A stretch of 40,702 bases of DNA, taken from NCBI GenBank assembly GCA_937923175.1, contig CALALB010000029.1:1-40702 (forward strand), in the 5' to 3' direction. Below, piece after piece: positions 18,001 through 26,594 of the stretch. The stretch comes from an uncultured Chromatiaceae bacterium. GTDB lineage: Bacteria; Pseudomonadota; Gammaproteobacteria; Chromatiales; Chromatiaceae. Below the pieces are notes generated by a model. The model saw nothing but the letters and a program-made list of their open reading frames with translations. It was not told where the DNA came from and searched no databases. Positions within the stretch are counted from its first letter, which is position 1, and each line of letters opens with the position of its first letter. A program made the translations under genes and the position numbers.

Positions 18001-18709
18001 GGTCAATGGCCAGCTGACCCTGGAGGCCAGCTCACCCGATCCAGGCCGGCTGCTGAGTGGCCTCGACGAGCGCTCGGCGATCGCTGCCGGCTACGCCCAC
18101 GCCCATCTCGAACTGAGTTGGTCGGGTACACCCTGGACGTTCGAATGGAGACAGGCCGCTGGTCTACTCCAGCTCGAATTCGGTCCAGGGCGTCTGCTCA
18201 GGGTCGAGCCTGGGGTTGGGCGACTACTCGGCATCGTGGACCTGGGTTCGATCGGCCGCCGCCTGGCCCTTGATTTCTCAGACCTCCATGCGCCTGGCTT
18301 CGCCTTTGAACGTTTGGCTGGACGGATCGCCATCAACCAGGGGCTGGCCCGCATCGAGGATCTGCAGATCGAAGGGCCTTCGGCCCGGATATGGGTATTG
18401 GGAACAACCGATCTGATTGGCCAACGGCTGGATCAGCGGATCCTGGTCGAGCCCAAGCTGGGACCCGGTCTGGCCCTGGCCAGCGCCGTGGCTGGTGGGC
18501 CGATGGTGGGGGCAGCGGTCTGGTTGGTCGATCGAGCCGCCGGCAATCCACTCGCCCGACTCGGACGCTATCGCTATCGACTCACCGGCAGCTGGGATGA
18601 TCCCCAATGGATCCGCCTCGGCTGGGAACCCCTGGCTAGCCTGGATGCCTCCATCTGGGCAAACCAAGCGGCCGATCCTGCTGTTAACCATTTTTTGGAT
18701 CATCCCTGA
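15038..18709 (+). CDS. yhdP: YhdP-family AsmA-like envelope protein
   Basis: This is a 1223-residue protein with a single N-terminal membrane segment (about residues 3-25) and a very long periplasmic part made of repeated amphipathic beta strands. It is like the AsmA-like proteins YhdP, TamB and YdbH that move phospholipid toward the outer membrane. The end shows the typical LLGIVDLGSIGRRLALDFSD block followed by a segment resembling the AsmA C-terminus. The ATG at 15038 has GAGGA just upstream; a TTG at 15017 is the longer alternative. The next genes, nitrilase and tldD, are its usual neighbours in gammaproteobacteria. The phospholipid role is known for E. coli YhdP and only inferred here. 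Confidence 0.92.
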   Translation: MISRLLIGLTAIGFAVLATLVLGGVVLCLHPSVSGGFRAALVARLSEYMGYQVTAEAVRLGLSGLRPRLHLEDVAFRQPPSAPRMQPSGETGEPILEAEAIDLELDFSALLQGAGIRVAGIRLRGGRLIIAPGIAGQFPWPRPGIRGGDGSLRQQPDLAGPKELAARRLLESFLTQGWVEWIDSEVLLVDAGAKLLWHLADIKLRLANAGERHWLDLQSSLLAPLPGLSTSDLVPNSILQTPNPSLGPLPPYSAGAESSSGPRLHLALQLEGPPADPLSWQGQGYGRIEGRELGWLWPAVWGGTDRIATSGGSLAAWFEIQAGRLQQALVEVQIQGLRRSVGESSREEGDQEDSAWDLNALAQIRRLDTGWQVLVQGGDLGIPEARIAELGVELRLDADGSARELVGRIAGTRLDLFGRLLAAITWTLPGPVEPFLDRSSQGSLDELRLWIDFGRDEGKPHWQFQGHLSGLGITAQTDRLGFAGLDLWISGDQDRVWGHLASQGLDLSLPSILDRPVHLDRLSGRFDWSRLKQGGWQLRFDQVGLENADLLGRMRLELAWPVDAPGPDLELSASFQGTEGAPFRPYLPVGLMHPEWVRWLESSIRPGRVTEGRLYLQGSLDRTYRFRLQPRLQLDLAFADVRLDYWPGWPGLTAARGHLHLRDQSLGVRITQARLLDSDLSARLDLPQLERVERLPIHIEVEGPFGDGQRFLNAIPGDLQPSTVSQTLELSGQARWVLDLEIPLVRGATPGFRGQLSWPGPARLALCGTPIQLDALTGVVLFNERGIEPSTLTAQLLRPGIPGGQGLRIALASRDGGLALGITAPALDLDDPFGGKTGALTPDAFGLKRLELAIDRLRLAGMPLGLSRLEAVHHGLGWRVRIAAKGITGELDWPARSEAQARLHLDRLDLQSVFPFGPGHEPTEPKIAAWPPLAIRIDQVNWGTARLGRLDLQLQPESGGVRRLHLVLDRPGLLRIEGRGAWDQGADGVNGQLTLEASSPDPGRLLSGLDERSAIAAGYAHAHLELSWSGTPWTFEWRQAAGLLQLEFGPGRLLRVEPGVGRLLGIVDLGSIGRRLALDFSDLHAPGFAFERLAGRIAINQGLARIEDLQIEGPSARIWVLGTTDLIGQRLDQRILVEPKLGPGLALASAVAGGPMVGAAVWLVDRAAGNPLARLGRYRYRLTGSWDDPQWIRLGWEPLASLDASIWANQAADPAVNHFLDHP

Positions 18710-18863
18710 CCGGCGACTTTTCGCTTGGGTCATGGGGCTGGTATTGTTAACGATCCTCTAACCTGGGTCTGGTCTTGCTAAGCGGATCGGTCGGGGGTTA
18801 AACCAACGCTCGGCGCTGGGATGGCCAGGTGCTGCCGTCAACACGGCTTTGGGTGGGCAAACG

Positions 18864-19694
18864 ATGAGAGAAAAACACAAGATCGGGGTCGTGCAGATGG
18901 CAAGCGGCCCTAATGTCAGCGCTAACCTGCTCGAGGCCGAACGCCTGATCCGGCAGGCTGTCGATGAGGGGGCAGAGCTCGTTATCCTGCCTGAAAACTT
19001 TGCCTGTATCGGTCAGGATGACCGCGATCAGCTCGCGATCCGCGAGCCAGAGGGGAATGGCCCCTTACAGGATTTCCTGAGTCGGTCGGCCAGGCAATTG
19101 GGGATTTGGCTGGTCGGCGGGACCATCCCGCTGGCCGCCTCTGATCCGGACAAGGCCCGCGCCGCCTGTCTGGTCTTCGATGATCGCGGCGAGCGGGTGG
19201 CCCGTTATGACAAGATCCATCTATTCGATGTCAATCTGCCCGGCAGCGATGAGCGGTATCGCGAATCGGCGCTGATCGAGCCTGGCTCGCTGCCGGTGGT
19301 CATCGAGACCCCATTCGGGTTCTTAGGGTTGGCGGTCTGTTACGATCTGCGTTTTCCTGAACTCTTTCGGCGTCTGGTCGATGAGGGTGCTGAGATCCTG
19401 GCCATCCCCTCTGCATTTACTGCGGTTACCGGAAAGGCCCATTGGGAGTCCCTGGTGCGGGCACGGGCGATTGAAAACCTCGCCTATGTCGCCGCTGCTG
19501 CCCAGGGCGGCTTTCATGTCAACGGGCGCGAAACCCATGGCCACAGCCTCATCATCGATCCCTGGGGAACCATCCTGGCCCAGATAGCACGCGGGGCTGG
19601 GGTCGCCTGTGCCAGCCTAGACCGCGAATTCTTGGATTCGGTACGCCGCAGCTTTCCTACCCTCAGCCATCGGCGTTTGAAATGCGATGTCTGA
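18864..19694 (+). CDS. Carbon-nitrogen hydrolase (Nit1-like, probable deaminated glutathione amidase)
   Basis: This is a 276-residue cytosolic amidase of the nitrilase superfamily. The catalytic triad is visible: Glu in LPENFACIG (about residue 44), Lys in YDKIHLFDVNLPG (about 117) and Cys in AVCYDLRFPELFR (about 159). The motif DKIHLFDV...G.ERYRESALIEPG is the pattern of the Nit1 group, which removes the amide from deaminated glutathione. Position between yhdP and tldD is the usual one. The ATG at 18864 is preferred over a TTG at 18849 because GGGTGGG precedes it. Confidence 0.9.
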   Translation: MREKHKIGVVQMASGPNVSANLLEAERLIRQAVDEGAELVILPENFACIGQDDRDQLAIREPEGNGPLQDFLSRSARQLGIWLVGGTIPLAASDPDKARAACLVFDDRGERVARYDKIHLFDVNLPGSDERYRESALIEPGSLPVVIETPFGFLGLAVCYDLRFPELFRRLVDEGAEILAIPSAFTAVTGKAHWESLVRARAIENLAYVAAAAQGGFHVNGRETHGHSLIIDPWGTILAQIARGAGVACASLDREFLDSVRRSFPTLSHRRLKCDV

Positions 19695-19806
19695 GCTCGT
19701 ATTTCAGGGCCAGTGAGCCAATGCCAAACTGGCCGCTGACTGGTGGTCAAGTCCATGCCTATGTTCCACCCCTATCGATCAATGCAGTTTACGCTTTTGA
19801 GGTGAC

Positions 19807-21288
19807 ATGAATGATCCAATGATCGTCGCTCGGGCGAATCTCCTGGAACCCGCGGGTTTGACCATGGCGGATCTCGAGCGCGTCCTCTCCGAATTGACTG
19901 CGGCATCCGTCGATATGGCGGATATCTATTGTCAATACAGCCGTCTGCAATCCTGGATTCTGGAAGACGGGATCATCAAGGATGGCGCCTTTCATATCGA
20001 ACAGGGGGCGGGTCTGCGCGCGATTGCCGGCGAGGCCACCGGCTTTGCCTATTCGGATGAATTGACCCTGCCGGCGCTGATAGAGGCGGCTAGGACAGCG
20101 CGGGCGATCGCCGCATCTGGCCAAACGCGGCGCGTTCGGATCCAACCCAAACAGGTGGGTTCGCTCTACCCCCCGCTCGATCCGATCCTCAGCCTCGCGG
20201 ATTCCGACAAGGTTGCCCTGTTGCAGCGGGTCGATGCCGAGGCGCGGCGTGCCGATCCCCGCGTTCGGGAGGTCATCGTCAGCTTGGTTGCGGTCCAGGA
20301 TACAGTCCTGATCCTGGCTGCCGATGGGACCCTGGCTGCCGATGTGCGACCGCTGGTGCGGCTCAACGTGAACGTGATCGCTGAACAGGATGGTCGGCGT
20401 GAGCAGGGAACGAGCGGCGGCGGGGCGCGTGCTGATCTCGGCTATCTGCTCGAGGGAGAGCGGGCGCTCGGTTTTGCCCGCGAGGCAGTGCGCGTGGCGC
20501 TGGTCAATCTGGAGGCGCGTCCAGCCCCAGCTGGGACCATGACGGTGATCCTGGGCCCGGGCTGGCCGGGCATATTGCTCCATGAGGCGGTCGGGCACGG
20601 CCTGGAAGGCGATTTCAACCGCAAGGGAAGCTCGGTCTTTGCTGGCCGCATTGGCCAGCGGGTAGCGGCCCCAGGTGTCACTGTGGTCGATGATGGCACC
20701 CTGGTCGGGCGGCGCGGGTCGCTCAATGTCGATGATGAGGGCATCCCCAGCCAGTGCACCGTCCTGATCGAGGATGGGATCCTCTGCGGCTATCTACAAG
20801 ACCGGCTCAATGCCCGGTTGATGGGGACCATTCCAACCGGCAATGGACGGCGCGAGTCCTATGCCCATCTACCGCTGCCGCGCATGACCAATACCCATAT
20901 GCTCGCCGGCGCCCATGATCCAGAGGAGATCATCGCCTCGGTGGATCTGGGCCTGTATGCGGTCAACTTCGGCGGCGGCCAGGTCGATATCACCTCGGGC
21001 AAGTTTGTCTTTTCGGCCAGCGAGTCCTATCTGATCGAAAAGGGCCGTCTGGTTTGCCCCGTCAAGGACGCCACCCTGATCGGCCATGGCCCAGAGGTGC
21101 TCAGCCGGGTCAGCATGATCGGCAATGATTTGCGGCTCGATGAGGGCATCGGGACCTGCGGTAAGGAGGGGCAAAGCGTGCCAGTGGGGGTCGGCCAGCC
21201 GACCCTGCGGATCGACGGGCTCACTGTCGGCGGTACCAGGCGCGGCTGGGAACAGCGCGCAGCCAGCAGTCTGGCCTTGGGGGATTGA
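19807..21288 (+). CDS. tldD: Metalloprotease TldD
   Basis: TldD and its paralogue TldE/PmbA form a zinc protease heterodimer that degrades unfolded peptides, matures small modified peptides such as microcin B17, and affects gyrase-related toxicity. The zinc motif [11 protein letters not shown] starts at about residue 259 (HExxxH), and the third ligand Cys is in [13 protein letters not shown] near residue 452. The 493-residue length is normal. GAGGTGA just upstream of the ATG gives a strong ribosome-binding site. The pmbA gene follows 2 bp after the stop, so the pair is co-transcribed and probably co-translated; the paralogues are usually unlinked in enteric bacteria. Confidence 0.96.
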   Translation: MNDPMIVARANLLEPAGLTMADLERVLSELTAASVDMADIYCQYSRLQSWILEDGIIKDGAFHIEQGAGLRAIAGEATGFAYSDELTLPALIEAARTARAIAASGQTRRVRIQPKQVGSLYPPLDPILSLADSDKVALLQRVDAEARRADPRVREVIVSLVAVQDTVLILAADGTLAADVRPLVRLNVNVIAEQDGRREQGTSGGGARADLGYLLEGERALGFAREAVRVALVNLEARPAPAGTMTVILGPGWPGILLHEAVGHGLEGDFNRKGSSVFAGRIGQRVAAPGVTVVDDGTLVGRRGSLNVDDEGIPSQCTVLIEDGILCGYLQDRLNARLMGTIPTGNGRRESYAHLPLPRMTNTHMLAGAHDPEEIIASVDLGLYAVNFGGGQVDITSGKFVFSASESYLIEKGRLVCPVKDATLIGHGPEVLSRVSMIGNDLRLDEGIGTCGKEGQSVPVGVGQPTLRIDGLTVGGTRRGWEQRAASSLALGD

Positions 21289-21290
21289 GT

Positions 21291-22688
21291 ATGCCGGTTC
21301 TTACGACCCTCGATACTGCTCAGGATCTGGCCTGGTTGCAGCAGATCATCGAGGATCTGCTGAAAGAGGCCAAGCGCCAGGGGGCAAGCGCCTCTGAGGC
21401 CTCGGTCGGTATCCGTACCGGTCTGGAGGTCAGGGTGCGGCTCGGTGCGATCGAGACCATTGAGCATACCCGCGACCGGGGGTTGAGTGTGACCCTGTAT
21501 TTTGGTCAGCGGCAAGGCTCAGCCAGCACCTCGGATCTGAGTCCCTCGGCCATCCGGGATACGGTTGCGGCGGCGCGCGCCATCGCTCAGCATACCCAGG
21601 AGGACCCCTGCGCCCATCTTCCCCCCCCCGAGCGTCTGGCCCAGGCGGTTTTGGACCTGGATCTCTATCACCCCTGGTCGCTCTCGATCGAGCAGGCCAT
21701 CGAATGGGCGCGTGTTTGCGAAGAGGCTGGCCTCAGCTACGACCCGCGGATCCGCAACTCGGAGGGCGCCAGCCTGTCTACCCAGCGCCATCTCCATGTC
21801 TCGGGCAACAGCCTGGGTTTCATCGGCGGCTATCCCACCACCCGCTATAGCCTCAGCTGCGCCCTGATCGCCCAAGAGGGCGACGAGATGCAGCGGGATG
21901 ACTGGTGGACGACGGCCCGCGCCTCTGCGGATCTCGAGTCACCGGAGGCGGTCGGTCAGCGGGCCGCCCAGCGCACCCTGGCTCGGCTGGGCGCCAGGCG
22001 GCTCAAGACCTGTGAGGTTCCGGTGCTTTTCAGCGCCGAGGTCGCCACCAGCCTGGCGCGCCATCTGGTCTCGGCGATCAATGGCCATCATCTCTATCGC
22101 CGGGCCAGCTTTTTGCTCGATCATCTCGGTTGGCCGATCTTCCCGGCCTGGATGCGCATCCATGAACAGCCGCATCTGCCGCGTGGCCTGAGCAGCGCGC
22201 CCTATGATCACGAAGGGGTCGCGACTGCCCCCAAGAACCTGGTACGCGACGGGGTGCTTGAGACCTATCTCCTGGATACCTATGCCGGCTGCCGGTTGGG
22301 CCTGCCGACCACTGGTAACGCCGGCGGGGTGCGCAATCTCAGGGTCGAGCCCTGGCCTCTCCGTTCCCTTCCAGCTTTCGCCGGGATGACGCAGGGAGTG
22401 GCTGGACTTGATCGCGCCGCGCTCCTGCGCGAGTTGGGGCGGGGTCTATTGGTCACCGAACTCATGGGTCAAGGCGTCAATCTCGTCACCGGCGACTATT
22501 CGCGCGGGGCCGCCGGTTTTTGGGTCGAGAACGGCGAGATCCAATACCCGGTGGAGGAGATCACCATCGCTGGCAATCTGAGGGACCTATTCGCCGGCGT
22601 CGCTGCGGTCGGTGCGGACGATGCCATTCCGGGCAGTATCCGCACCGGTTCCTGGTTGATCGAACGCATGACCATTGCTGGGGAATAG
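21291..22688 (+). CDS. pmbA: Metalloprotease PmbA/TldE with in-frame insertion
   Basis: This is the partner of TldD and lacks the zinc motif itself, as normal for TldE. The protein has 465 residues. The C-terminal core [48 protein letters not shown] is closely conserved. Between [12 protein letters not shown] and [11 protein letters not shown] there is an extra segment of about 15 residues encoded by 22350-22406 that other PmbA proteins lack; its DNA looks like a dispersed repeat (see that entry). The frame stays open, so the protein is probably made with a loop insertion. The ATG at 21291 follows the tldD stop by 2 bp. Confidence 0.95.
   Translation: MPVLTTLDTAQDLAWLQQIIEDLLKEAKRQGASASEASVGIRTGLEVRVRLGAIETIEHTRDRGLSVTLYFGQRQGSASTSDLSPSAIRDTVAAARAIAQHTQEDPCAHLPPPERLAQAVLDLDLYHPWSLSIEQAIEWARVCEEAGLSYDPRIRNSEGASLSTQRHLHVSGNSLGFIGGYPTTRYSLSCALIAQEGDEMQRDDWWTTARASADLESPEAVGQRAAQRTLARLGARRLKTCEVPVLFSAEVATSLARHLVSAINGHHLYRRASFLLDHLGWPIFPAWMRIHEQPHLPRGLSSAPYDHEGVATAPKNLVRDGVLETYLLDTYAGCRLGLPTTGNAGGVRNLRVEPWPLRSLPAFAGMTQGVAGLDRAALLRELGRGLLVTELMGQGVNLVTGDYSRGAAGFWVENGEIQYPVEEITIAGNLRDLFAGVAAVGADDAIPGSIRTGSWLIERMTIAGE
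22350..22406 (+). repeat. Repeat-derived insertion inside pmbA
   Basis: The DNA here reads CCGTTCCCTTCCAGCTTTCG then CCGGGATGACG, which is the form of small dispersed repeats (a CCGGCTTTCGCCGGAATGACG-type palindrome) common between genes in many proteobacteria. The encoded residues [15 protein letters not shown] interrupt an otherwise conserved PmbA alignment. A similar string (TTCCCGCCTACGCCATAATGACG) lies at 23914-23936 between genes. The exact ends are uncertain by several bases. Confidence 0.6.
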
Positions 22689-22699
22689 GGGGAGATGCG

Positions 22700-23680
22700 A
22701 TGGCGCCTGAAGGGGAAGGGCCTGTCTATGTCGCTGGGCATCGGGGCCTGGTGGGTTCGGCAATCCTTCGCGCCCTGGTCCAACAGGGGATCGAGGATGT
22801 CCTGGTGCGCACCCATGCCGAGCTCGATCTGACGGATCAGGCGGCAGTCGAACGGTTCTTTGCCCATGAGCGCCCGGTTCGGGTCTATCTGGCAGCGGCC
22901 AAGGTCGGCGGTATCCTCGCCAATGACACCTATCCCGCCGAATTTATCTATCAAAACCTGATGATCGCTGCCAATGTCATCCATGCTGCCTGGCGATCTG
23001 GGGTCGAGCGACTCCTGTTTCTTGGCAGTTCCTGCATCTATCCGCCCCAGGCGCCCCAGCCGCTCAGCGAGGAGTCCTTGCTGAGCGGTCCCTTGGAACC
23101 GACCAACGAGCCCTATGCCATCGCCAAGATCGCGGGCATCAAGCTCTGCGAGTCCTACAACCGCCAGTATGGGACCGATTTTCGCAGCCTGATGCCAACC
23201 AATCTCTATGGGCCGGGGGACAACTTTGATCGACACACCAGCCATGTCATCCCCGCCCTGATCCATAGGTTCCACGCCGCCAAGGTCGAGGGCCGAGACG
23301 AGGTCGTGGTCTGGGGCAGCGGGCAGGCGAGGCGCGAGTTTCTGCATGTCGATGACCTGGCCTCTGCCTGTGTGTTCATCATGGATCTACCCCCCGCCAC
23401 CTATCGCGCGGCGACCCAGACCCGCTGTTCGCATCTAAATGTCGGAAGTGGCGAGGAGATCCGGATCGCCGATCTAGCCGAACTGATCCGCGAGATCGTG
23501 GGCTTTACCGGCACTATCCGCTTCGATCCATCCCGACCCGAGGGCCCGCCGCGCAAGCGGATCGATAGCCGGCGTCTTCAGCGATTGGGCTGGCAGCCGC
23601 GGATCGATCTGCGTGAGGGGTTGGCCCAGACCTATGCCTGGTATCTCGCTCACCAGGCCCGGCTCCAGGATGGTGCATGA
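22700..23680 (+). CDS. fcl: GDP-L-fucose synthase
   Basis: This is an NADPH-dependent epimerase-reductase that converts GDP-4-keto-6-deoxy-mannose to GDP-L-fucose for surface glycans. The nucleotide-binding GHRGLVGSA is at the N-terminus. The Ser of the catalytic triad lies in LGSSCIYP, and the Tyr and Lys in [24 protein letters not shown] and the C-terminal [19 protein letters not shown] are typical of the Fcl/WcaG family. The 326 residues are normal. The usual upstream partner gmd (GDP-mannose dehydratase) is absent from the window. The ATG at 22700 follows a GGGGGAG; the open frame extends back into pmbA but is not used. Confidence 0.94.
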   Translation: MAPEGEGPVYVAGHRGLVGSAILRALVQQGIEDVLVRTHAELDLTDQAAVERFFAHERPVRVYLAAAKVGGILANDTYPAEFIYQNLMIAANVIHAAWRSGVERLLFLGSSCIYPPQAPQPLSEESLLSGPLEPTNEPYAIAKIAGIKLCESYNRQYGTDFRSLMPTNLYGPGDNFDRHTSHVIPALIHRFHAAKVEGRDEVVVWGSGQARREFLHVDDLASACVFIMDLPPATYRAATQTRCSHLNVGSGEEIRIADLAELIREIVGFTGTIRFDPSRPEGPPRKRIDSRRLQRLGWQPRIDLREGLAQTYAWYLAHQARLQDGA

Positions 23681-23738
23681 TGAGGGTCCCAGAGATGTTC
23701 AGGCTCAGGATTCTGGATTGCTTGAAGAGGTCTGGTTG

Positions 23739-23838
23739 ATGACAAGCCAACCCGGGCTAAAAGGTCAGACCCTAAGGATTCGGGTCTGTCGCTATCATCC
23801 AGAGCAAGAAGCCGGCTGCGCATCTGCAGGAATAGGCG
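23739..23838 (+). pseudogene. Possible 5' remnant of sdhB (succinate dehydrogenase iron-sulfur subunit)
   Basis: After an ATG at 23739 the frame reads TLRIRVCRYHPEQ, which matches the opening strand of SdhB/FrdB proteins (R-V-x-R-Y-N-P-E). One frame over, the DNA continues as KKPAAHLQE, which matches the next family residues (K-P-x-M-Q-E-Y). Similarity then stops. A frameshift plus loss of the remaining about 200 codons would explain this. The case is helped by the decayed sdhE and intact ygfX directly downstream, the usual sdhB-sdhE-ygfX order. The match is short, so confidence is modest. Confidence 0.35.
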
Positions 23839-24089
23839 AAGCCGCCTTTGCTCTATCACCCCGCCCGAGGCTGGGTCTAGAAAACCCCTGGCGCCGCTGA
23901 TGGTTCATTCTAGATTCCCGCCTACGCCATAATGACGAAAAAGGCGCGCCGCAATGACGAAAGGTCCCCATCCTCGGTATCGAGGAGAGGCTGGAATCAT
24001 CCCAGCGCCCTCCGTTGGCCTTTTTTATCCGCAGACCGGTGTGGGCTGGGCGCAGCCTACTTATAGCCCTCTCGAGAGGGTAGCCTCTG
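23839..24089. other. Intergenic stretch with repeat-like palindromes
   Basis: No gene is supported. The stretch contains a dispersed-repeat-like string ending in AATGACG (23914-23936), a second CGCAATGACG (23951-23960), and the 14-bp perfect palindrome CCCTCTCGAGAGGG (24067-24080). This pattern fits decayed sequence between the sdhB and sdhE remnants. Confidence 0.5.
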
Positions 24090-24374
24090 ATGAAGACCAC
24101 CACACCCTCAGCTGAGAGACCAGTAGCCGATGCAGATCAAAAACGGCGTCTGCACTGGGGCCTGCTTGAGCTCGATCAGCTGCTCGGCGGTTTCCTCGCC
24201 CCGGGTTATGAGCGGTCTTGTTTGGACCAACGGCGCATCCTTGCCGAGCCGATCCAGGAGGGCGATCAGCGCCTCAGCGACCGGTTTGTAGGACGCAGCC
24301 TGACTCTTGATCCCAGATAGCGGGTCCTGATCGCCTATATCCGCAGCGAGTTTTCAGCCACCCAGTCGCCTTGA
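24090..24374 (+). pseudogene. sdhE: Decayed sdhE (succinate dehydrogenase assembly factor, CptB/DUF339)
   Basis: SdhE helps attach FAD to SdhA through an RGxxE motif. The translated frame reads KRRLHW then GLLELDQLLGGFLAPGYER, which aligns with SdhE proteins except that about four residues (R-C-R-R) are missing between W and G, removing the Arg of RGxxE. Further on, DQRRILAEPIQEGDQRLSDRF keeps the family pattern with several disruptive changes. The frame is stopped by TAG at 24318-24320, after which the same frame continues as RVLIAYIRSEF and ends at TGA 24372-24374. The end overlaps a possible TTG start of ygfX, as expected for a formerly coupled pair. A missing core motif plus a nonsense codon argues for a dead gene. 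Confidence 0.7.
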
Positions 24375-24385
24375 GCATTCTAACG

Positions 24386-24832
24386 ATGAGCCGCCCCCTG
24401 TTCCCGCCGCTGCTGATTACCCCGCGCTGCTCGCCCACCTTGCTGCTCCTCGTCTGTCTGACCCATGCCCTGGCCCTGGCGGTGGTCCTTGCCCTGCCGC
24501 TTGGCGGCTGGCGGATGGTCCTGGCCTGCGCGGTGCTATTGAGCCTGCTTAAGACGCTCTGGGCCGATGTCTTGCGCTGCGCCCCCTGGTCGATCCGGTC
24601 GGCTCGCTGGAATGCCGATGATACCTGGACCTTGGAGCTTGCCAATGGGCGATCGCTGAGTGCGCGGCTGACACCTGCCAGTTTCGTCGGTCTGGATTGG
24701 ATCTCTCTGGTCTTTACCGCTGGACGCCCGTGGCGGCGTACCCTGGTCCTGACCGCCGATGCCCTGGAGGTTGACACCCTGCGCCGCCTGCGTCAGCGTT
24801 TGCGTCTATGGCCTCGGTTTTCACCGGGGTGA
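24386..24832 (+). CDS. ygfX: YgfX-family membrane protein
   Basis: This is a 148-residue protein with two close hydrophobic segments (about residues 14-55) followed by a small soluble domain containing SIRSARWNADDTWTLELANG, and ending in Arg-rich ...TLRRLRQRLRLW. This is the layout of YgfX (CptA), which is encoded next to sdhE (CptB) in many gammaproteobacteria and was described as a toxin that affects cell shape proteins; that toxin role is debated. A TTG at 24371 would overlap the sdhE stop and add five residues. It remains intact although sdhE is broken. The last codons run into a terminator-like hairpin. Confidence 0.78.
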   Translation: MSRPLFPPLLITPRCSPTLLLLVCLTHALALAVVLALPLGGWRMVLACAVLLSLLKTLWADVLRCAPWSIRSARWNADDTWTLELANGRSLSARLTPASFVGLDWISLVFTAGRPWRRTLVLTADALEVDTLRRLRQRLRLWPRFSPG

Positions 24833-24840
24833 TGTTTTTA
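24816..24840 (+). terminator. TCACC/GGTGA hairpin with T-tract, after ygfX
   Basis: TCACC (24821-24825) pairs with GGTGA (24828-24832) and is followed by TGTTTTTA. The ygfX stop codon is part of the stem. The 25-nt string GGTTTTCACCGGGGTGAT(G/A)TTTT(T/A)A recurs at 25943-25967. Confidence 0.5.
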
Positions 24841-24863
24841 GGAGGCAGCGGGGGACTTGAACA

Positions 24864-25874
24864 ATGCGGGTATTGGTTGCAGGCGGGGCTGGTTATTTGG
24901 GCAGCCATGTCTGTGTAGAGCTTTTGCAATCCGGTCATCAGCTGGTGGCGCTCGATAATCTCAACGCGGGTTCAGAGGAGATCCTGAGCCGGGTCGGTGA
25001 GATCACCCATCAGGGTCTAGGGTTCTTCGAGGGCGACCTGCGCGATCGCGAGTTACTAGAGATGATCTTGGGAACGGGCCGGTTCGATGCGGTGATCCTA
25101 TGCGCTGGATTGGGGTCGATCAGTGCCTCGGTCAGCCAGCCTCTGGCCCACTATGCCAATGCCTTGCAAGGTTTGCTGACCCTCCTTGAGACCCTAGCGG
25201 CTGCTAGGCTGCGTACCCTCATCCTGACCTCATCAGCTGCCGTCTATGGCGAGCGGGCAGATCCGCTGATCGAGGAGACACCGCCCCAGCCCATCCACCC
25301 GCAAGGGCGTTGCGCCTGGTTTGCCGAAGCCATCCTCCAGGACATCCAACGCGCCGATCCAACCTGGCGCATCGCGATTCTTAGGGTGTTCAATGCTGCG
25401 GGCGCCCATCCGAGTGGGCGGATCGGCGAGGACCCCAATGCCCCAAGTCTTATGGCCCAACTCGCCCAGGTCGCCCTGGGCCGCCGCGAATGCCTGCTGG
25501 TCTTTGGAAACGACTATCCAACCCCTGATGGCACACCAGTGCGCGACTATATCCATGTCCAGGATCTCGCGCGCGCCTATCGCCTGGCCCTGGAGCAGCT
25601 GCCCAAACAGGAGGGGATAGCCATCTATAACCTCGGGACCGGGTGCGGCTATAGCGTGCTTGAGACGATCGCTGCCTTTGAACGCGTCACTGGGCGCACC
25701 ATTCCTTATGAATATGTTGCAAGACGCGCCGGGGATGTCGCCTCTTGCATTGCTAATCCCACCCAGGCGCGCCTTAAGCTCGCTTGGGTGTCGCAAGCCG
25801 ATCTTGACCAGATGATCGCCGATGCCTGGCACTGGTATATGCAGAATCCTGAGGGAGTCGCTCAATCTGGCTAG
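24864..25874 (+). CDS. GalE-like extended SDR protein lacking catalytic residues
   Basis: This is a 336-residue homologue of UDP-glucose 4-epimerase along its full length: NAD-binding VAGGAGYLGSH at the start, TSSAAVYG, RVFNAAGAHPSG, GNDYPTPDGTPVRDYIHVQD and RRAGDVASCIANP near the end. In GalE the motif P-Y-G-x-S-K holds the catalytic Tyr and Lys; here it reads HPQGRCAWFAE, so Tyr is Gln and Lys is Ala. FAGLKAVGES is CAGLGSISAS (Lys lost) and YYDNN is HYANA. Cofactor binding looks kept and epimerase chemistry lost. A binding, structural or regulatory role, or recent inactivation without frame loss, is possible. It sits alone between two terminator-like repeats. Confidence 0.88.
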   Translation: MRVLVAGGAGYLGSHVCVELLQSGHQLVALDNLNAGSEEILSRVGEITHQGLGFFEGDLRDRELLEMILGTGRFDAVILCAGLGSISASVSQPLAHYANALQGLLTLLETLAAARLRTLILTSSAAVYGERADPLIEETPPQPIHPQGRCAWFAEAILQDIQRADPTWRIAILRVFNAAGAHPSGRIGEDPNAPSLMAQLAQVALGRRECLLVFGNDYPTPDGTPVRDYIHVQDLARAYRLALEQLPKQEGIAIYNLGTGCGYSVLETIAAFERVTGRTIPYEYVARRAGDVASCIANPTQARLKLAWVSQADLDQMIADAWHWYMQNPEGVAQSG

Positions 25875-25942
25875 TACCCTGCCTCAGCTAGGTTTTTCTA
25901 TCAAAGCTGCGCCCGTTTGAGACGTTCTTTGAGGCGTTCCCA

Positions 25943-25967
25943 GGTTTTCACCGGGGTGATATTTTAA
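25943..25967 (+). terminator. TCACC/GGTGA hairpin with T-tract, after the galE-like gene
   Basis: This is the second copy of the 25-nt string seen at 24816-24840, differing at two positions. It ends about 40 bp before the dcd start. A third, partial form with the perfect palindrome TCACCGCGGTGA lies at 26595-26606, just after dcd, so each of three successive genes ends with the same small hairpin. Confidence 0.5.
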
Positions 25968-26006
25968 ATGGGCGCGGATCAAGTTAATCATTGGGAGCCA
26001 ATAGCG

Positions 26007-26573
26007 ATGTCGATCAAATCAGATCGCTGGATCCGGCGCATGGCCCTTGAGCACCGGATGATCGAGCCATTTGAACCCAGTCAGGTCCGTGAGACCGACA
26101 AGGGTCGGGTAATCTCTTATGGGACCTCGAGCTATGGTTATGATGTGCGCTGCGCCGATGAATTTAAGATCTTCACCAATATCAATTCGGTGATCGTCGA
26201 CCCCAAGGCATTCGATACCAATAGCTTCGTGGATCTGAAGGCCGATGTTTGTATCATCCCGCCCAATTCATTCGCCCTGGCCCGTACAGTTGAATATTTC
26301 CGCATCCCACGGAATGTGCTCTGTATCTGTATGGGTAAATCGACCTTTGCCCGCTGCGGGATCATCGTCAATGTGACGCCATTGGAGCCCGAATGGGAGG
26401 GACATATCACTCTGGAAATTTCCAATACCACGCCGCTTCCTGCCAAGGTCTATGCCCATGAGGGCATTGCCCAGATTCTTTTCCTGGAATCCGATGAGGT
26501 ATGCGAGGTCTCTTATCAGGACCGCGGCGGCAAATATCAGGGTCAGCGGGGGGTGACCTTGCCGCGACCCTAA
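26007..26573 (+). CDS. dcd: dCTP deaminase
   Basis: This enzyme deaminates dCTP to dUTP, supplying the dUMP precursor for thymidylate. It has 188 residues, the usual size, and begins [19 protein letters not shown]. The active-site block [20 protein letters not shown] and the catalytic Glu in [17 protein letters not shown] are intact. The trimer-forming C-terminus with [12 protein letters not shown] is typical of the monofunctional enzyme. The ATG at 26007 is preferred over an upstream in-frame ATG at 25968 because it gives the family N-terminus. Confidence 0.96.
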   Translation: MSIKSDRWIRRMALEHRMIEPFEPSQVRETDKGRVISYGTSSYGYDVRCADEFKIFTNINSVIVDPKAFDTNSFVDLKADVCIIPPNSFALARTVEYFRIPRNVLCICMGKSTFARCGIIVNVTPLEPEWEGHITLEISNTTPLPAKVYAHEGIAQILFLESDEVCEVSYQDRGGKYQGQRGVTLPRP

Positions 26574-26594
26574 ATGGATCTTTTTCCCCAATTT

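Noticed and set aside
22520-22699. Upstream extension of the GDP-L-fucose synthase frame
   Set aside because: It lies inside pmbA in another frame; the ATG at 22700 has a strong ribosome-binding site and gives the family N-terminus.
24274-24777. 167-residue minus-strand frame opposite ygfX
   Set aside because: A shadow frame of GC-rich coding DNA with Arg/Ser-rich composition and no domain features.
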